Shown: positions 44,955 to 53,437 of the stretch, piece after piece
Layout: every line of letters begins with the position of its first letter
How positions within the stretch are numbered: the stretch's first letter is position 1
The notes under the pieces: generated by a model
Seen by the model: the letters and a program-made list of their open reading frames with translations, nothing else
Databases searched by the model: none
Told to the model about the DNA's origin: nothing
DNA from: UMGS1696 sp964430105
Lineage (GTDB): Bacteria > Bacillota > Clostridia > Oscillospirales > CAG-272
Assembly (NCBI GenBank): GCA_964430105.1
Contig: CAYSEF010000003.1
Location: forward strand, 1-64,000
Direction of reading: 5' to 3'
DNA: 64,000 nucleotides
Program-made: the position numbers and the translations under genes

Positions 44955-46325
44955 ATGAAAAATACAACGGGACAAAAGAATAATAAGATCACGCTTATAG
45001 CAGTTGTGCTTCTTTTCGTGCTGTTGTGTGTTCTGACTGTTGCAACCATCAACGTATTTTTGAACAGCTCATCTGTAAAAGATACTGTTCCGTTTGATCT
45101 TGACAGAATAACAGCCGATAAAACAGCAGAATATATTGATGTTTCGAGTGCTCTTGTTCCTTCTTTTATTGGAATAACCTCCGATGGTACCGGTTACGGT
45201 GTTTCGGTATCAGCAAATACTGTTGCTGAGTTATATAAAACAGTAACGCCTGTTCTTGCCGATGTTCTTGTTGATGAATATGCCTCGGTTGGAGATAATG
45301 CGTTGTGGAATTCCTTGGCTGATGTCAATGATTCCGTCTATGTCAGATATCATAACGATATTCCCGATTATGTTATAAGTGTTTTCGCCGATGCTTCAAA
45401 TTACAGCGAAAATTCCTTCAATTCTTATGTGAGTGAAATGCTTCTTATGCCATATTCCGAAGCCTTCGATACAATAACCGTTGCTACACGAAGCTCTGAC
45501 GGAAGCGTTACAGTGTTTGAAAAAAACTCACCTGAGGAAATAATCACTGTCGATGATCTACGGAAAATTTTGCGTTCGTATCGTTCAAATCTAACTGAAT
45601 TCGAGTTTGTTGGAGATAATAGTGTGGTTGAATCGGTTACAGAACCCATATTTATTGATTCGATAGTGACAAGGAATATTATAACGACAGGAAACAGTGG
45701 AATGCTTATACAAAACGGAACAGAAGATTTTGACACATTACTTCGATTGTTTTCGATAAATCCGGATAAGCTGTTAAATCAGCATACAGAGGATGATGGA
45801 AGCATGAGCTGCATTGATACAAAGGGAGTCTTGTATTTGAGCGAATCTTCGTTTGAATATACGGCTGCTGTTGACGGTGGTATTCATGTGGAGGAATTCA
45901 TTGGATATATCGACAATATCGGATTTATGGATTACGTTCAAGCTGCACTCAAGATATTCACAGAAATAAGGTCTATAAATCGAAACTGCGCAGGAGGGGA
46001 TGCGGATATTTCTCTTTCGTCTGTAGAAGCACTTGACGGTAAAGTATCGCTGACCTTTGATTATGTCTTTGATAATTTGAAAATTACAGATATAGAACAC
46101 GCATTTTCCGTTACCTTTGAGAATGAAGTTCTGACAGAAGCGAAGCTGTTCAATCTGGCTGTAAAAAATTTCGGTGACAGAAATGAATTGCCCAAGGAAT
46201 GGTGGTTCATGGAATTCGTAAAGAGAAAAATGTCACCCGGTGACAAACCCTACAGATGTATTGAGCCGGTTTACAGGGCAGATTATGTTTCAGATTCAAT
46301 TAAGGCGGAATGGCGTGCAGAATAA
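44955..46325 (+). CDS. yycH: YycH-like regulator of the WalRK system
   Basis: A 456-residue protein with one N-terminal membrane helix (about residues 10-33, ITLIAVVLLFVLLCVLTVAT) and a large extracytoplasmic part. Sequence conservation with Bacillus YycH is weak. Its position after walK, single-pass topology and size fit YycH, which binds the WalK membrane region and tunes kinase activity. It starts 30 bases after walK. The call is based mainly on context. Confidence 0.68.
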   Translation: MKNTTGQKNNKITLIAVVLLFVLLCVLTVATINVFLNSSSVKDTVPFDLDRITADKTAEYIDVSSALVPSFIGITSDGTGYGVSVSANTVAELYKTVTPVLADVLVDEYASVGDNALWNSLADVNDSVYVRYHNDIPDYVISVFADASNYSENSFNSYVSEMLLMPYSEAFDTITVATRSSDGSVTVFEKNSPEEIITVDDLRKILRSYRSNLTEFEFVGDNSVVESVTEPIFIDSIVTRNIITTGNSGMLIQNGTEDFDTLLRLFSINPDKLLNQHTEDDGSMSCIDTKGVLYLSESSFEYTAAVDGGIHVEEFIGYIDNIGFMDYVQAALKIFTEIRSINRNCAGGDADISLSSVEALDGKVSLTFDYVFDNLKITDIEHAFSVTFENEVLTEAKLFNLAVKNFGDRNELPKEWWFMEFVKRKMSPGDKPYRCIEPVYRADYVSDSIKAEWRAE

Positions 46326-46349
46326 TTTTTTGTTAAAAGGAGTAGATAA

Positions 46350-47267
46350 ATGCAGCATAACAAGATAGTGCTTGTCCTTGCCATAATTCTTGCCACGGCA
46401 TGTGTTGTGCTGTCGCTGAATCTCTTTGTACTCGTTCGTTCTTCGTCGTATCTTCCGGATAGGTCAGTCGATGATATAGTAAATATTTTGGCACAATCAG
46501 ATATCAGCATTGATCCCGGCATAATATCGACTAAACGTGAACGTGGCACTGTATACGTCTGCAATTCCGGCGATTATAACCGAACGGTAGCTTCACTTCT
46601 CGGTGAAGGTGTGGTAAGTGCATCATATATCATTCCGGATGGCGAAATAATCGTGCTTGATAACGGATCAAGATTTGAGTTTGGCGGTGATTTTTCGTTC
46701 CGTTATGACAGAGATGGCGAAAGAGATGGCTCGGATCTGTTTGATTTGTCCCTTTCAGCCGATCATGTAAGTGATGAAAAACGTGAAGAAATTTCAGAGA
46801 TAGCAGTAAAATTTCTCGATAGCGGAAGCCGTGAATTTGAAAGCTCGGGAAATATGAGCATCGTTACATCGGTTGAGGTTATCTGGGAGAATGCAGGTGT
46901 ATATTACGCATTTTGTACCCGTGCGATAGATGGAGTTGCCATCACTGAAAATACTGCGATATGCACTATTGAAAGCGGAGAAGTAACAGAAGCGTATGGC
47001 AGATGGAGCTTTTTGACGCTGGGTGAGTCCTATTCAGCACAACTTTCAGATATTTTCAATATACTGTTTAATGTGAAAAAAGAAATAGGCGGTGCGGCAG
47101 CTGAAGCAGGTGGAGTTAATATTGAATCGATCGATTTGTGCTATTCCTTGTATTTTTATGGCGATGAAGAGGATTTTTGCCTTATCCCTTGTTGGCAGGT
47201 CGTAACAGACTCGATGGGTGAATTCATTTATAATGCGATTGATAGTACACTTTACACAAAATACTAA
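46350..47267 (+). CDS. yycI: YycI-like regulator of the WalRK system
   Basis: A 305-residue protein with one N-terminal membrane helix (about 6-27, VLVLAIILATACVVLSLNLF) and an extracytoplasmic domain. The C-terminus (YGDEEDFCLIPCWQVVTD) resembles the end of YycI. It begins 24 bases after the YycH-like gene with a good AAAGGAG site. YycI and YycH act together on WalK in Bacillus. Fold assignment needs a profile search; context supports it. Confidence 0.7.
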   Translation: MQHNKIVLVLAIILATACVVLSLNLFVLVRSSSYLPDRSVDDIVNILAQSDISIDPGIISTKRERGTVYVCNSGDYNRTVASLLGEGVVSASYIIPDGEIIVLDNGSRFEFGGDFSFRYDRDGERDGSDLFDLSLSADHVSDEKREEISEIAVKFLDSGSREFESSGNMSIVTSVEVIWENAGVYYAFCTRAIDGVAITENTAICTIESGEVTEAYGRWSFLTLGESYSAQLSDIFNILFNVKKEIGGAAAEAGGVNIESIDLCYSLYFYGDEEDFCLIPCWQVVTDSMGEFIYNAIDSTLYTKY

Positions 47268-47490
47268 CCTCGAAATGTATGCAAAACATTAAAAAATGCC
47301 ATAAACTATGAAATTTATGAAAATCCTTCAAAATACTCTTTCATTCTTGTGCACAAACTGTTATAATATATAAGGCTGAAAATATTTATAAATGCTTTTG
47401 GCTCTTTTCCGTGTGCTTATTATTTCTTTTACAGCGCGGAACTGATAATAATGCCTTATCATGAAAAAGAAAGGCTCGGTATCATTAATG
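47268..47490 (+). promoter_or_regulatory. Promoter region of murA
   Basis: An AT-rich gap without a gene. TTTCAT, a 17-base spacer and TATAAT end at about 47370, giving a leader of about 115 nt before murA. I see no terminator for the wal operon, so read-through from yycI into murA is possible. Confidence 0.5.
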
Positions 47491-48780
47491 GAAAAAATAA
47501 TTGTTAACGGAGGTAATCCTCTGTTCGGTCAGGTGGAGATATCAGGCTCAAAAAATGCCGCTCTGCCTATTATATATGCCTGTGTGCTGGTGCGTGGTAA
47601 ATGCGTACTTGAAAATATACCTGCGATATCTGATATTACTTATTCTTTTGAAATACTTCGTGGCATCGGTGCAAAAATCCGTATGCTTGACAGAACGACA
47701 TATGAAATAGATTGTACTGACGTTGAATCAGGACGCTCCGATTATGAACTGGTTCGCAGAATACGTGGTTCATATTATTTGCTCGGTGCGGAATTCGGCC
47801 GTTTTGGTAAAGCCAGAGTCGGTTTCCCCGGTGGTTGTAATTTCGGTGTAAGACCTATCGATCAGCATATCAAGGGCTTTGAAGCTTTAGGCGGCGAAAT
47901 TAAGACTGAGGGCGGTTATATCGAGATCAATTCAGATCACGGTGCTGTCGGTACTAATATATTCTTTGATGTTTCCAGCGTTGGTGCTACTTTGAATATA
48001 ATGATTGCAGCCGCTACAGCAGAAGGAACCACGATAATTGACAATGCTGCAAAAGAACCGCATATAGTCGATTGTGCGAACTTCCTCAATACCTGCGGTG
48101 CAAGAATTTCCGGTGCAGGCTCTGATGTTATAAAAATCAAAGGTGTGCCTGAGCTTCACGGATGTACCTATGCGATAATCCCCGATATGATAGAAGCAGG
48201 CTCCTTTATGGTTGCGGCAGTTGCTACTCACGGCTCTGTGAAGGTGACCAATGTTATTCCGAAGCATCTTGAATCTATTTCAGCAAAGCTCGAAGAAACA
48301 GGCGCAACTATCGAGGAATTTGATGATGCAGTCCTTGTTACAGCAGGTGAAAAAATTAAAAAGACAAATGTAAAAACTCTCCCGTATCCCGGTTTCCCGA
48401 CAGATATGCACCCGCAGATGTCTGCACTTTTATGCATGGCTGACGGAACCAGCTACCTTAACGAAAGCATATTCGAGAATCGCTTCCGTTATGTAGAGGA
48501 GCTTCGCAGAATGGGCGCAAAGATTAAGGTTGACGGTCGAGTAGTCGTTATCGAGGGTGGAATTCCTCTGAAGGCTGCTCCTGTTATCGCAACTGATTTG
48601 CGTGGCGGTGTCGCTGTTATGATCGCAGCATTGACCTGCGAAGGAAGAACTGAAATTTCTGAAATAAACCTCATCGAACGTGGGTATGATAATATCTGCG
48701 GAAAGCTGAGAGCACTCGGTGCAGATATTCAGAAAATCACACTGCCCGATGGAGTTGAACCCAAAGTCTCTGGAAAATGA
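47491..48780 (+). CDS. murA: UDP-N-acetylglucosamine 1-carboxyvinyltransferase
   Basis: A 429-residue enzyme that transfers enolpyruvate from PEP to UDP-GlcNAc, the first committed step of peptidoglycan synthesis. Motifs are ISGSKNAALPI at the N-terminus (Lys22, Asn23) and FPGGCNFGVRPIDQH with catalytic Cys117, the residue alkylated by fosfomycin. The later PGFPTDMHPQM block is also present. The start at MEKIIVNGG matches the family; an ATG ten codons earlier has no Shine-Dalgarno, although the AAAGG near the chosen start is somewhat distant. It follows the walRK genes, consistent with a cell-wall cluster. Confidence 0.96.
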   Translation, partial: EKIIVNGGNPLFGQVEISGSKNAALPIIYACVLVRGKCVLENIPAISDITYSFEILRGIGAKIRMLDRTTYEIDCTDVESGRSDYELVRRIRGSYYLLGAEFGRFGKARVGFPGGCNFGVRPIDQHIKGFEALGGEIKTEGGYIEINSDHGAVGTNIFFDVSSVGATLNIMIAAATAEGTTIIDNAAKEPHIVDCANFLNTCGARISGAGSDVIKIKGVPELHGCTYAIIPDMIEAGSFMVAAVATHGSVKVTNVIPKHLESISAKLEETGATIEEFDDAVLVTAGEKIKKTNVKTLPYPGFPTDMHPQMSALLCMADGTSYLNESIFENRFRYVEELRRMGAKIKVDGRVVVIEGGIPLKAAPVIATDLRGGVAVMIAALTCEGRTEISEINLIERGYDNICGKLRALGADIQKITLPDGVEPKVSGK

Positions 48781-48848
48781 GACGGTGCAAATGATGTTGT
48801 TTCGTAATGATTGTGCTTCGCACATGAAAAATAAAGGAGAAATTTAAG

Positions 48849-49055
48849 ATGAAAGTAACTCTCGAAACCATTATCGGTGATATCGTTGATTTTGATGAAG
48901 GCACCGCTGAGATATTCCTCGCAAGCGGTATGCACTGCATCGACTGTCCTGTTTCCAGAATGGAATCTGTCGAGGAAGCTTGCATAGTTCACGGTGTTGA
49001 TGCTGAAGAACTTATCGGAAAGCTCAATAAGTATCTCGCAGAAAAGGCGAAATAA
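48849..49055 (+). CDS. DUF1858 small protein
   Basis: A 68-residue protein with the DUF1858 layout (TIIGDIVDFDEGTAEIFLAS) and a conserved cysteine pair in MHCIDCPVSRMES. The family is common in anaerobes and often occurs beside redox or hybrid-cluster proteins. Its function is unknown; the CxxC suggests metal or redox chemistry. It has a strong AAAGGAG site, lies 68 bases after murA and is followed by a terminator. Confidence 0.85.
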   Translation: MKVTLETIIGDIVDFDEGTAEIFLASGMHCIDCPVSRMESVEEACIVHGVDAEELIGKLNKYLAEKAK

Positions 49056-49083
49056 GTTTTTCGTAAATTTGAATCAAAACACA

Positions 49084-49110
49084 GAAAGGCGGATTTTTTC
49101 CGTCTTTTTG
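49084..49110 (+). terminator. Intrinsic terminator of murA-DUF1858
   Basis: AAAGGCGGA (49085-49093) pairs with TCCGTCTTT (49099-49107, one G-U) around a T5 loop, followed by more T. Confidence 0.88.
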
Positions 49111-49153
49111 ATTATGGCTTGCTTGAAAATCAGAAAGTGAAATTAGGAATAAA

Positions 49154-49864
49154 ATGGAAGAAAAGCATCATATGGCATTAAAACTTGACGACAGACTTTC
49201 CTCCGCCGCAGCTTTTGTAAGACAAGGTGCAGTCGTAGCTGATATCGGTACAGATCACGCATATATTCCGGTGTATTTGCTTGAAAATGGCATAGCAAAG
49301 TTCGCTATCGCAAGCGACGTGAATAAAGGCCCTCTTGAAAGAGCTGTTGCCAATGCAGAAAAATATGGCGTAGATGATAAAATGAGATTTACTCTCGCAG
49401 ACGGACTGAATGGTGTTGAACCTGAACGTGATAATGTCAGCGATATCGTAATATGTGGTATGGGTGGTGAACTTATCGCCCGAATCATCGATGAATCAGA
49501 GTACACCAGACGTGATGGAGTTCATCTTATCCTTCAGCCAATGACAGCGGCAGATGATTTAAGAAAATACCTTGATGAAAATGGATTTGCAGTACTTGAT
49601 GAAAAATTATCTACTGCTGCCGGAAAAACATATTGCTGTATGCTTGTCGAATACGATGGAGTGAAGCGTACATCAACACCTGCACAGTTGCTTCTCGGAA
49701 AAGTAGCTATACAGAAACGTGAACCGATATTTGAAAAATACGCAGGTGAGGTTCTTGCTCGACTTGATACAAGGATAAAAGGCTTGAAATTAGGCGGACT
49801 TCCGACAGATGATGAAGAAAAATGCCGTGAGGAAATAGCGAATATCTTGGAGGTAAAAGCATGA
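49154..49864 (+). CDS. trmK: tRNA (adenine22-N1)-methyltransferase
   Basis: A 236-residue SAM-dependent enzyme that methylates A22 in the D-loop of tRNA. Visible motifs are LSSAAAFVRQGAVVADIGTD (SAM site), ASDVNKGPLERA and VICGMGGELIARI. The gene overlaps nif3 by four bases (ATGA), the conserved trmK-nif3 pairing of Firmicutes (yqfN-yqfO in Bacillus). The first ATG is six bases after AGGA; a second in-frame ATG six codons later is possible. Confidence 0.93.
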   Translation: MEEKHHMALKLDDRLSSAAAFVRQGAVVADIGTDHAYIPVYLLENGIAKFAIASDVNKGPLERAVANAEKYGVDDKMRFTLADGLNGVEPERDNVSDIVICGMGGELIARIIDESEYTRRDGVHLILQPMTAADDLRKYLDENGFAVLDEKLSTAAGKTYCCMLVEYDGVKRTSTPAQLLLGKVAIQKREPIFEKYAGEVLARLDTRIKGLKLGGLPTDDEEKCREEIANILEVKA

Positions 49865-50628
49865 CGGTTGCTGAATTACATGAGAAGCTGAGTGAAAAAT
49901 TTCCGAAAACATTGTCCTGTAGCTGGGATAACGATGGTATAATGGTTAGTGCAGACTTAAATACTGAGGTGAAAAAAGTGCTGGTTGCGCTTGATGCCTC
50001 GTATGAAGTGATAAAATATGCCAAAGAAAACGGATACGATACAGTGCTGACACATCACCCAATGCTGTTTCGTGGAGTGAAATCTGTCACAGGTGAATCG
50101 CTTTCCGGAAAGAGGATACTTGAGGCAGTGCGTGGTGGTGTTTCGGTGATATCTATGCACACAAGAATGGATGCCGGTGACGGTGGTGTAAACGATGCGC
50201 TGTGTGAAAAATTAGGCTTCAAACAAATTGGAAAATTCGGTGACGATGAAGCTCCAACACTTGGCAGAATCGCAGAGGTTGACGGAATGAGCGGTGAGGA
50301 GCTTGCACATCTTGTCAAAGATAAACTCGGATGTTCAGCCGTAAGAGTTACGGGAAACATGAAAAAGAGTATTCACAAAATCGCATTGTGTGGTGGAGAT
50401 GGAAAAGATTTCATCTATCCTGCACTTGGTGAAGGCTGTGACGCTTATATAACAGGTGACGCAGGCTATAATATGGCTCAAGATGCGGGTGAGGATGGAC
50501 TTATCACGATAGAAGTCGGACATTATCATTCGGAAGCACCTGTGTGCGAGGTTTTGGTAAAGCTTGCACAGGAGCTTGCCGGTGTGCGTGCCGATATATA
50601 TGATTCTTGTGCGTATCGTTTGATATAA
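49861..50628 (+). CDS. Nif3-like dinuclear metal-centre protein
   Basis: A 255-residue protein of the Nif3/YqfO family, which forms a hexameric toroid with two metals per subunit. Ligand motifs are LTHHPMLFRG, the HTRMDAGDGGVND block and the C-terminal VGHYHSEAPVCEV. The PII-like insert found in Bacillus YqfO (about 370 residues) is missing. The enzymatic function is unclear; a role with the trmK partner in tRNA or cofactor handling has been suggested only from context. Confidence 0.92.
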   Translation: MTVAELHEKLSEKFPKTLSCSWDNDGIMVSADLNTEVKKVLVALDASYEVIKYAKENGYDTVLTHHPMLFRGVKSVTGESLSGKRILEAVRGGVSVISMHTRMDAGDGGVNDALCEKLGFKQIGKFGDDEAPTLGRIAEVDGMSGEELAHLVKDKLGCSAVRVTGNMKKSIHKIALCGGDGKDFIYPALGEGCDAYITGDAGYNMAQDAGEDGLITIEVGHYHSEAPVCEVLVKLAQELAGVRADIYDSCAYRLI

Positions 50629-50637
50629 ATCAATACT

Positions 50638-50672
50638 AAAATCGTGTGTCAGCTTTGATGCGCGATTTTTTT
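50638..50672 (+). terminator. Intrinsic terminator after nif3
   Basis: AAAATCG (50638-50644) pairs with CGATTTT (50663-50669), with a wobble-rich inner stem, and T7 follows. It begins nine bases past the nif3 stop. Confidence 0.8.
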
Positions 50673-50692
50673 GTTTGAATTCACCAAAGATG

Positions 50693-50721
50693 TTGACACA
50701 AAATACGGATTGTGGTATAAT
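50693..50721 (+). promoter_or_regulatory. Consensus promoter of the glycosidase gene
   Basis: TTGACA (50693-50698), a 17-base spacer and TATAAT (50716-50721): both hexamers perfect. The leader is only about 37 nt. Confidence 0.88.
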
Positions 50722-50764
50722 TTCAATAACATTTTTGGAAATAATTTTGTGTGGAGGTGCGATT

Positions 50765-52522
50765 TTGGAAAACAGAGCTTGTGAAAAATTGTCGCTGGGG
50801 GTTGCCGACTGGAAATGGAACCGTGAGCTGACTGATGTTGAAAATGTTCCGGCTGAAAAGACAGCAGTATACGAAGCTGACGGTGAGGTGCTGACAGTTG
50901 GCCCTTGGATAGCAGGAAAGAAGGATGTTCGTCTGCGTTATCAGTATTCCTTGCCTGTTAGAGAAGGCACTATATGCGGAAAATTTCGTACAGAAGGCTT
51001 ATATCCGCGCGAAGGAAATATTTGGATAACCTATAAAAACGGAGAAAAGCACGTTACAGAGCTGAATTTCTGGTTTGGACAAACGGATGAATGGACAGAA
51101 TTCTGTTTTCCGGTTTTTGAGCCTATCGATGGCTGTGACACGATACTTGTTTCGTTCGGCTTTCATATGAAAACACACGGACGGCTGTATATAACCGATC
51201 TTCATTTCGGTGCACCGCATCATTTGGAAATGCCAAAAGAGCCGGCACCTGTCCTGACACGTTCTGCAACTCCACCAACATTTGCTCCGGCTGAATTTGT
51301 TCGCCTTGAAAAGACGGAGGATGATACATGGTGGCTTGTGGATACCGATGGTAAGCCATTTTATTCAGCAGGCTGTGCAATGTACAATAACCGCATTACA
51401 CCCGCAGAAACTTATCCTACATTGGACGAACTCGGCGTAAATACTATAGCTAATGGCTCAAGTCTTGAAGCGTGGAGTGAGTTTAATGAAAAACAAATTG
51501 CAGAGGGGAAGCCTACGGTTTTTCAGTTTTATCGTGTAAATACCGATATTAGCTCAAGATCACCGTATGTTGGACTGATGAATCCCGATGAAGCTCGTTC
51601 AAATGCTGATCCTGAAAAACAGCTTGCCGCAATAGGTGGCTTTAACCATGCCTTTCCTGATCCATTTGATCCAAACTGGGAAGAGGATGTTCGCAAGCAG
51701 GTGCGTGGCGTTGCAACATTGTTTAAGGATAAAAAGTATTTCATGGCGTGGATGGCTGCAAATGAACGCTCTCACTGGAATCTTTATCGCTATGTGTGGT
51801 CGCCATATTGCGCTGTCGAATTCGGAAAATTCTTGCGTGAAAAGTATGCTACTATTGATGAGCTGAATTCTTCATGGAAAAGTGATTTTGAATCCTTTGA
51901 AGACCTTCTTGAAAAGCGTCCCGAGCCACTTGTAATAGAGGGTAACAAGTACGAGGATTTCAATACCTTCTCCCGTATCGTTTTGCGTACCTTCAATAAA
52001 AAGATATTGGATATCATTCACGAAGAAGACCCCGGAAGACTTGTGTTTACAAACCGCTTTATGATACATGAAGTTCGTGGTGTATTCGATAATCTCGACT
52101 TGTACGATGGATTTGACGGTGTAGCGGTGAATATCTATCCTTCAAACGATGTTTGGGGACTTGATCTTGCTGAACGCCAGTATATGGAGCTTGTACATGA
52201 AAAAACCGGTAAACCACTGATCATTTGTGAATGGTCTGTACCTGCCCGTGATTCACATTTGTACGATAATCCCGCAAAGCTTGACTGGTCATATCCACAG
52301 CTCATGCGTACTCAGCAGGAACGCGCACAGCAGGTGGCACAGGTGTCGGCAGATTTCTATAATATGCCATTCATGGTTGGTGCACACTGGTTTAGCTGGG
52401 GTGACTTCAACCACGGAACACGTCAATCAAACAGAGGTATTTTCACATGGGATGGCTCGGCTGCATATGAGGAAGTTCAGAAGGCTTTGAAGGATGTAAA
52501 TACTCGTATCAAAGAGCGATAA
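50765..52522 (+). CDS. Clan GH-A glycoside hydrolase (agarase/beta-galactosidase-like)
   Basis: A 585-residue cytoplasmic enzyme without a signal peptide. An N-terminal jelly-roll (about 30-150) is followed by a TIM barrel (about 185-585). The clan GH-A acid/base is in AWMAANERSHWN (Asn333, Glu334) and the nucleophile in LIICEWSVPARDS (Glu489). It resembles beta-agarase or GH42-like proteins of gut bacteria, but I cannot name the GH family or substrate. The start is TTG, six bases after GGAGGT; an upstream in-frame ATG at 50675 lies before the promoter and cannot be used. Monocistronic. Confidence 0.78.
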   Translation: MENRACEKLSLGVADWKWNRELTDVENVPAEKTAVYEADGEVLTVGPWIAGKKDVRLRYQYSLPVREGTICGKFRTEGLYPREGNIWITYKNGEKHVTELNFWFGQTDEWTEFCFPVFEPIDGCDTILVSFGFHMKTHGRLYITDLHFGAPHHLEMPKEPAPVLTRSATPPTFAPAEFVRLEKTEDDTWWLVDTDGKPFYSAGCAMYNNRITPAETYPTLDELGVNTIANGSSLEAWSEFNEKQIAEGKPTVFQFYRVNTDISSRSPYVGLMNPDEARSNADPEKQLAAIGGFNHAFPDPFDPNWEEDVRKQVRGVATLFKDKKYFMAWMAANERSHWNLYRYVWSPYCAVEFGKFLREKYATIDELNSSWKSDFESFEDLLEKRPEPLVIEGNKYEDFNTFSRIVLRTFNKKILDIIHEEDPGRLVFTNRFMIHEVRGVFDNLDLYDGFDGVAVNIYPSNDVWGLDLAERQYMELVHEKTGKPLIICEWSVPARDSHLYDNPAKLDWSYPQLMRTQQERAQQVAQVSADFYNMPFMVGAHWFSWGDFNHGTRQSNRGIFTWDGSAAYEEVQKALKDVNTRIKER

Positions 52523-52565
52523 TGTCACTGTAATTTTTAGATAACTAAATCGAATATAAAATAAA

Positions 52566-52625
52566 GTGAGGCTACTCGTGCTAAGGAAGGATATTCCGAA
52601 GTGCGAATAGCCCTCTTTTTTTTGT
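52566..52625 (+). terminator. Intrinsic terminator after the glycosidase gene
   Basis: GTGAGGCTACTCG pairs with CGAATAGCCCTC (one bulge). An inner GGAA/TTCC stem is enclosed and T8 follows. It resembles the terminators at 2074 and 6241 in sequence. Confidence 0.85.
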
Positions 52626-52654
52626 GTAAAACTGTATTATAAATGCGAAAATGC

Positions 52655-52784
52655 TTGACTTGTGTTTGAATTTGGGTTATAATAGTAAAATGCAAATATG
52701 GAGTGGTGCATCACACACTCTGTTTTGTTCTCAGGTATGATTTAACGTGCCTGTTTTTTATTGTTATAATAAAATAACGGAGGT
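52655..52784 (+). promoter_or_regulatory. mntP leader with attenuator-like hairpins
   Basis: TTGACT (52655-52660), a 17-base spacer and TATAAT (52678-52683) start a leader of about 100 nt. Hairpin 1 is GAGTGGTG/CACACACTC around CAT (52701-52720). Hairpin 2, CAGGTATG/CGTGCCTG (52732-52753), is followed by T6 and looks like an intrinsic terminator ahead of mntP. A second promoter candidate (TTAACG, 17 bases, TATAAT at 52765-52770) lies after it, and then the GGAGGT site (52779-52784). It does not show the yybP-ykoY Mn2+ riboswitch blocks. Confidence 0.6.
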
Positions 52785-52789
52785 ATAAC

Positions 52790-53374
52790 GTGGATTGGGG
52801 TTTTTTGTTCTTCTTTAACAGCGCATTGTTGGGTATAGGACTTGCAATGGATGCGTTTTCGGTTTCACTTGCAAACGGATTACATGAGCCTGATATGAAG
52901 GCAGGTAGAATGTGCGGAATTGCAGGTGTGTTTGCAGGATTTCAGGCACTGATGCCGATGCTTGGCTGGGTGGCTGTACATACTTTTCTTGAATATTTTC
53001 AGTCGTTTGAAAAATTTATCCCGTGGATAGCTTTGATACTTCTTGCTTTTATTGGAGGTAAGATGCTTGTTGAAGGCTTTAAGGGTGGCGAAGATGAAGT
53101 TCAGGCAGGAGTTGGCTTTGCTGCACTTCTCATACAAGGTGTTGCTACATCTATAGATGCACTGTCTGTAGGATTTACTATCGCCGATTATAACGTAACG
53201 ATGGCACTTGTATGTGCGCTGGTGATTGCGGCGGTTACATTTGCTATATGCATGGGCGGACTTATGCTGGGTAAAAAATTCGGTACTAAGCTTGCCGGAA
53301 AAGCATCTATACTCGGTGGTTTCATCCTTATTGCTATAGGAATAGAGATTTTTGTTTCCGGACTCATTGGATGA
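52790..53374 (+). CDS. mntP: Putative manganese efflux pump
   Basis: A 194-residue membrane protein with six helices in two inverted halves of three. The family motifs are GLAMDAFSVSLANG in the first half and GVATSIDALSVGF in the second, whose Asp residues are needed for Mn2+ export. It should remove excess manganese from the cytoplasm. The start is GTG with GGAGGT five bases upstream. The leader carries a likely attenuator. Confidence 0.92.
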   Translation: MDWGFLFFFNSALLGIGLAMDAFSVSLANGLHEPDMKAGRMCGIAGVFAGFQALMPMLGWVAVHTFLEYFQSFEKFIPWIALILLAFIGGKMLVEGFKGGEDEVQAGVGFAALLIQGVATSIDALSVGFTIADYNVTMALVCALVIAAVTFAICMGGLMLGKKFGTKLAGKASILGGFILIAIGIEIFVSGLIG

Positions 53375-53437
53375 TTTGATAATTGGATGAGTGTTGATTT
53401 GAATTTAATAAGAAGGAAATTGACAACAATTTGATTT

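Noticed and set aside
52684..52789. yybP-ykoY manganese riboswitch ahead of mntP
   Set aside because: The leader is short, and I do not find the conserved yybP-ykoY internal-loop sequences; I report it only as an attenuator-like leader.
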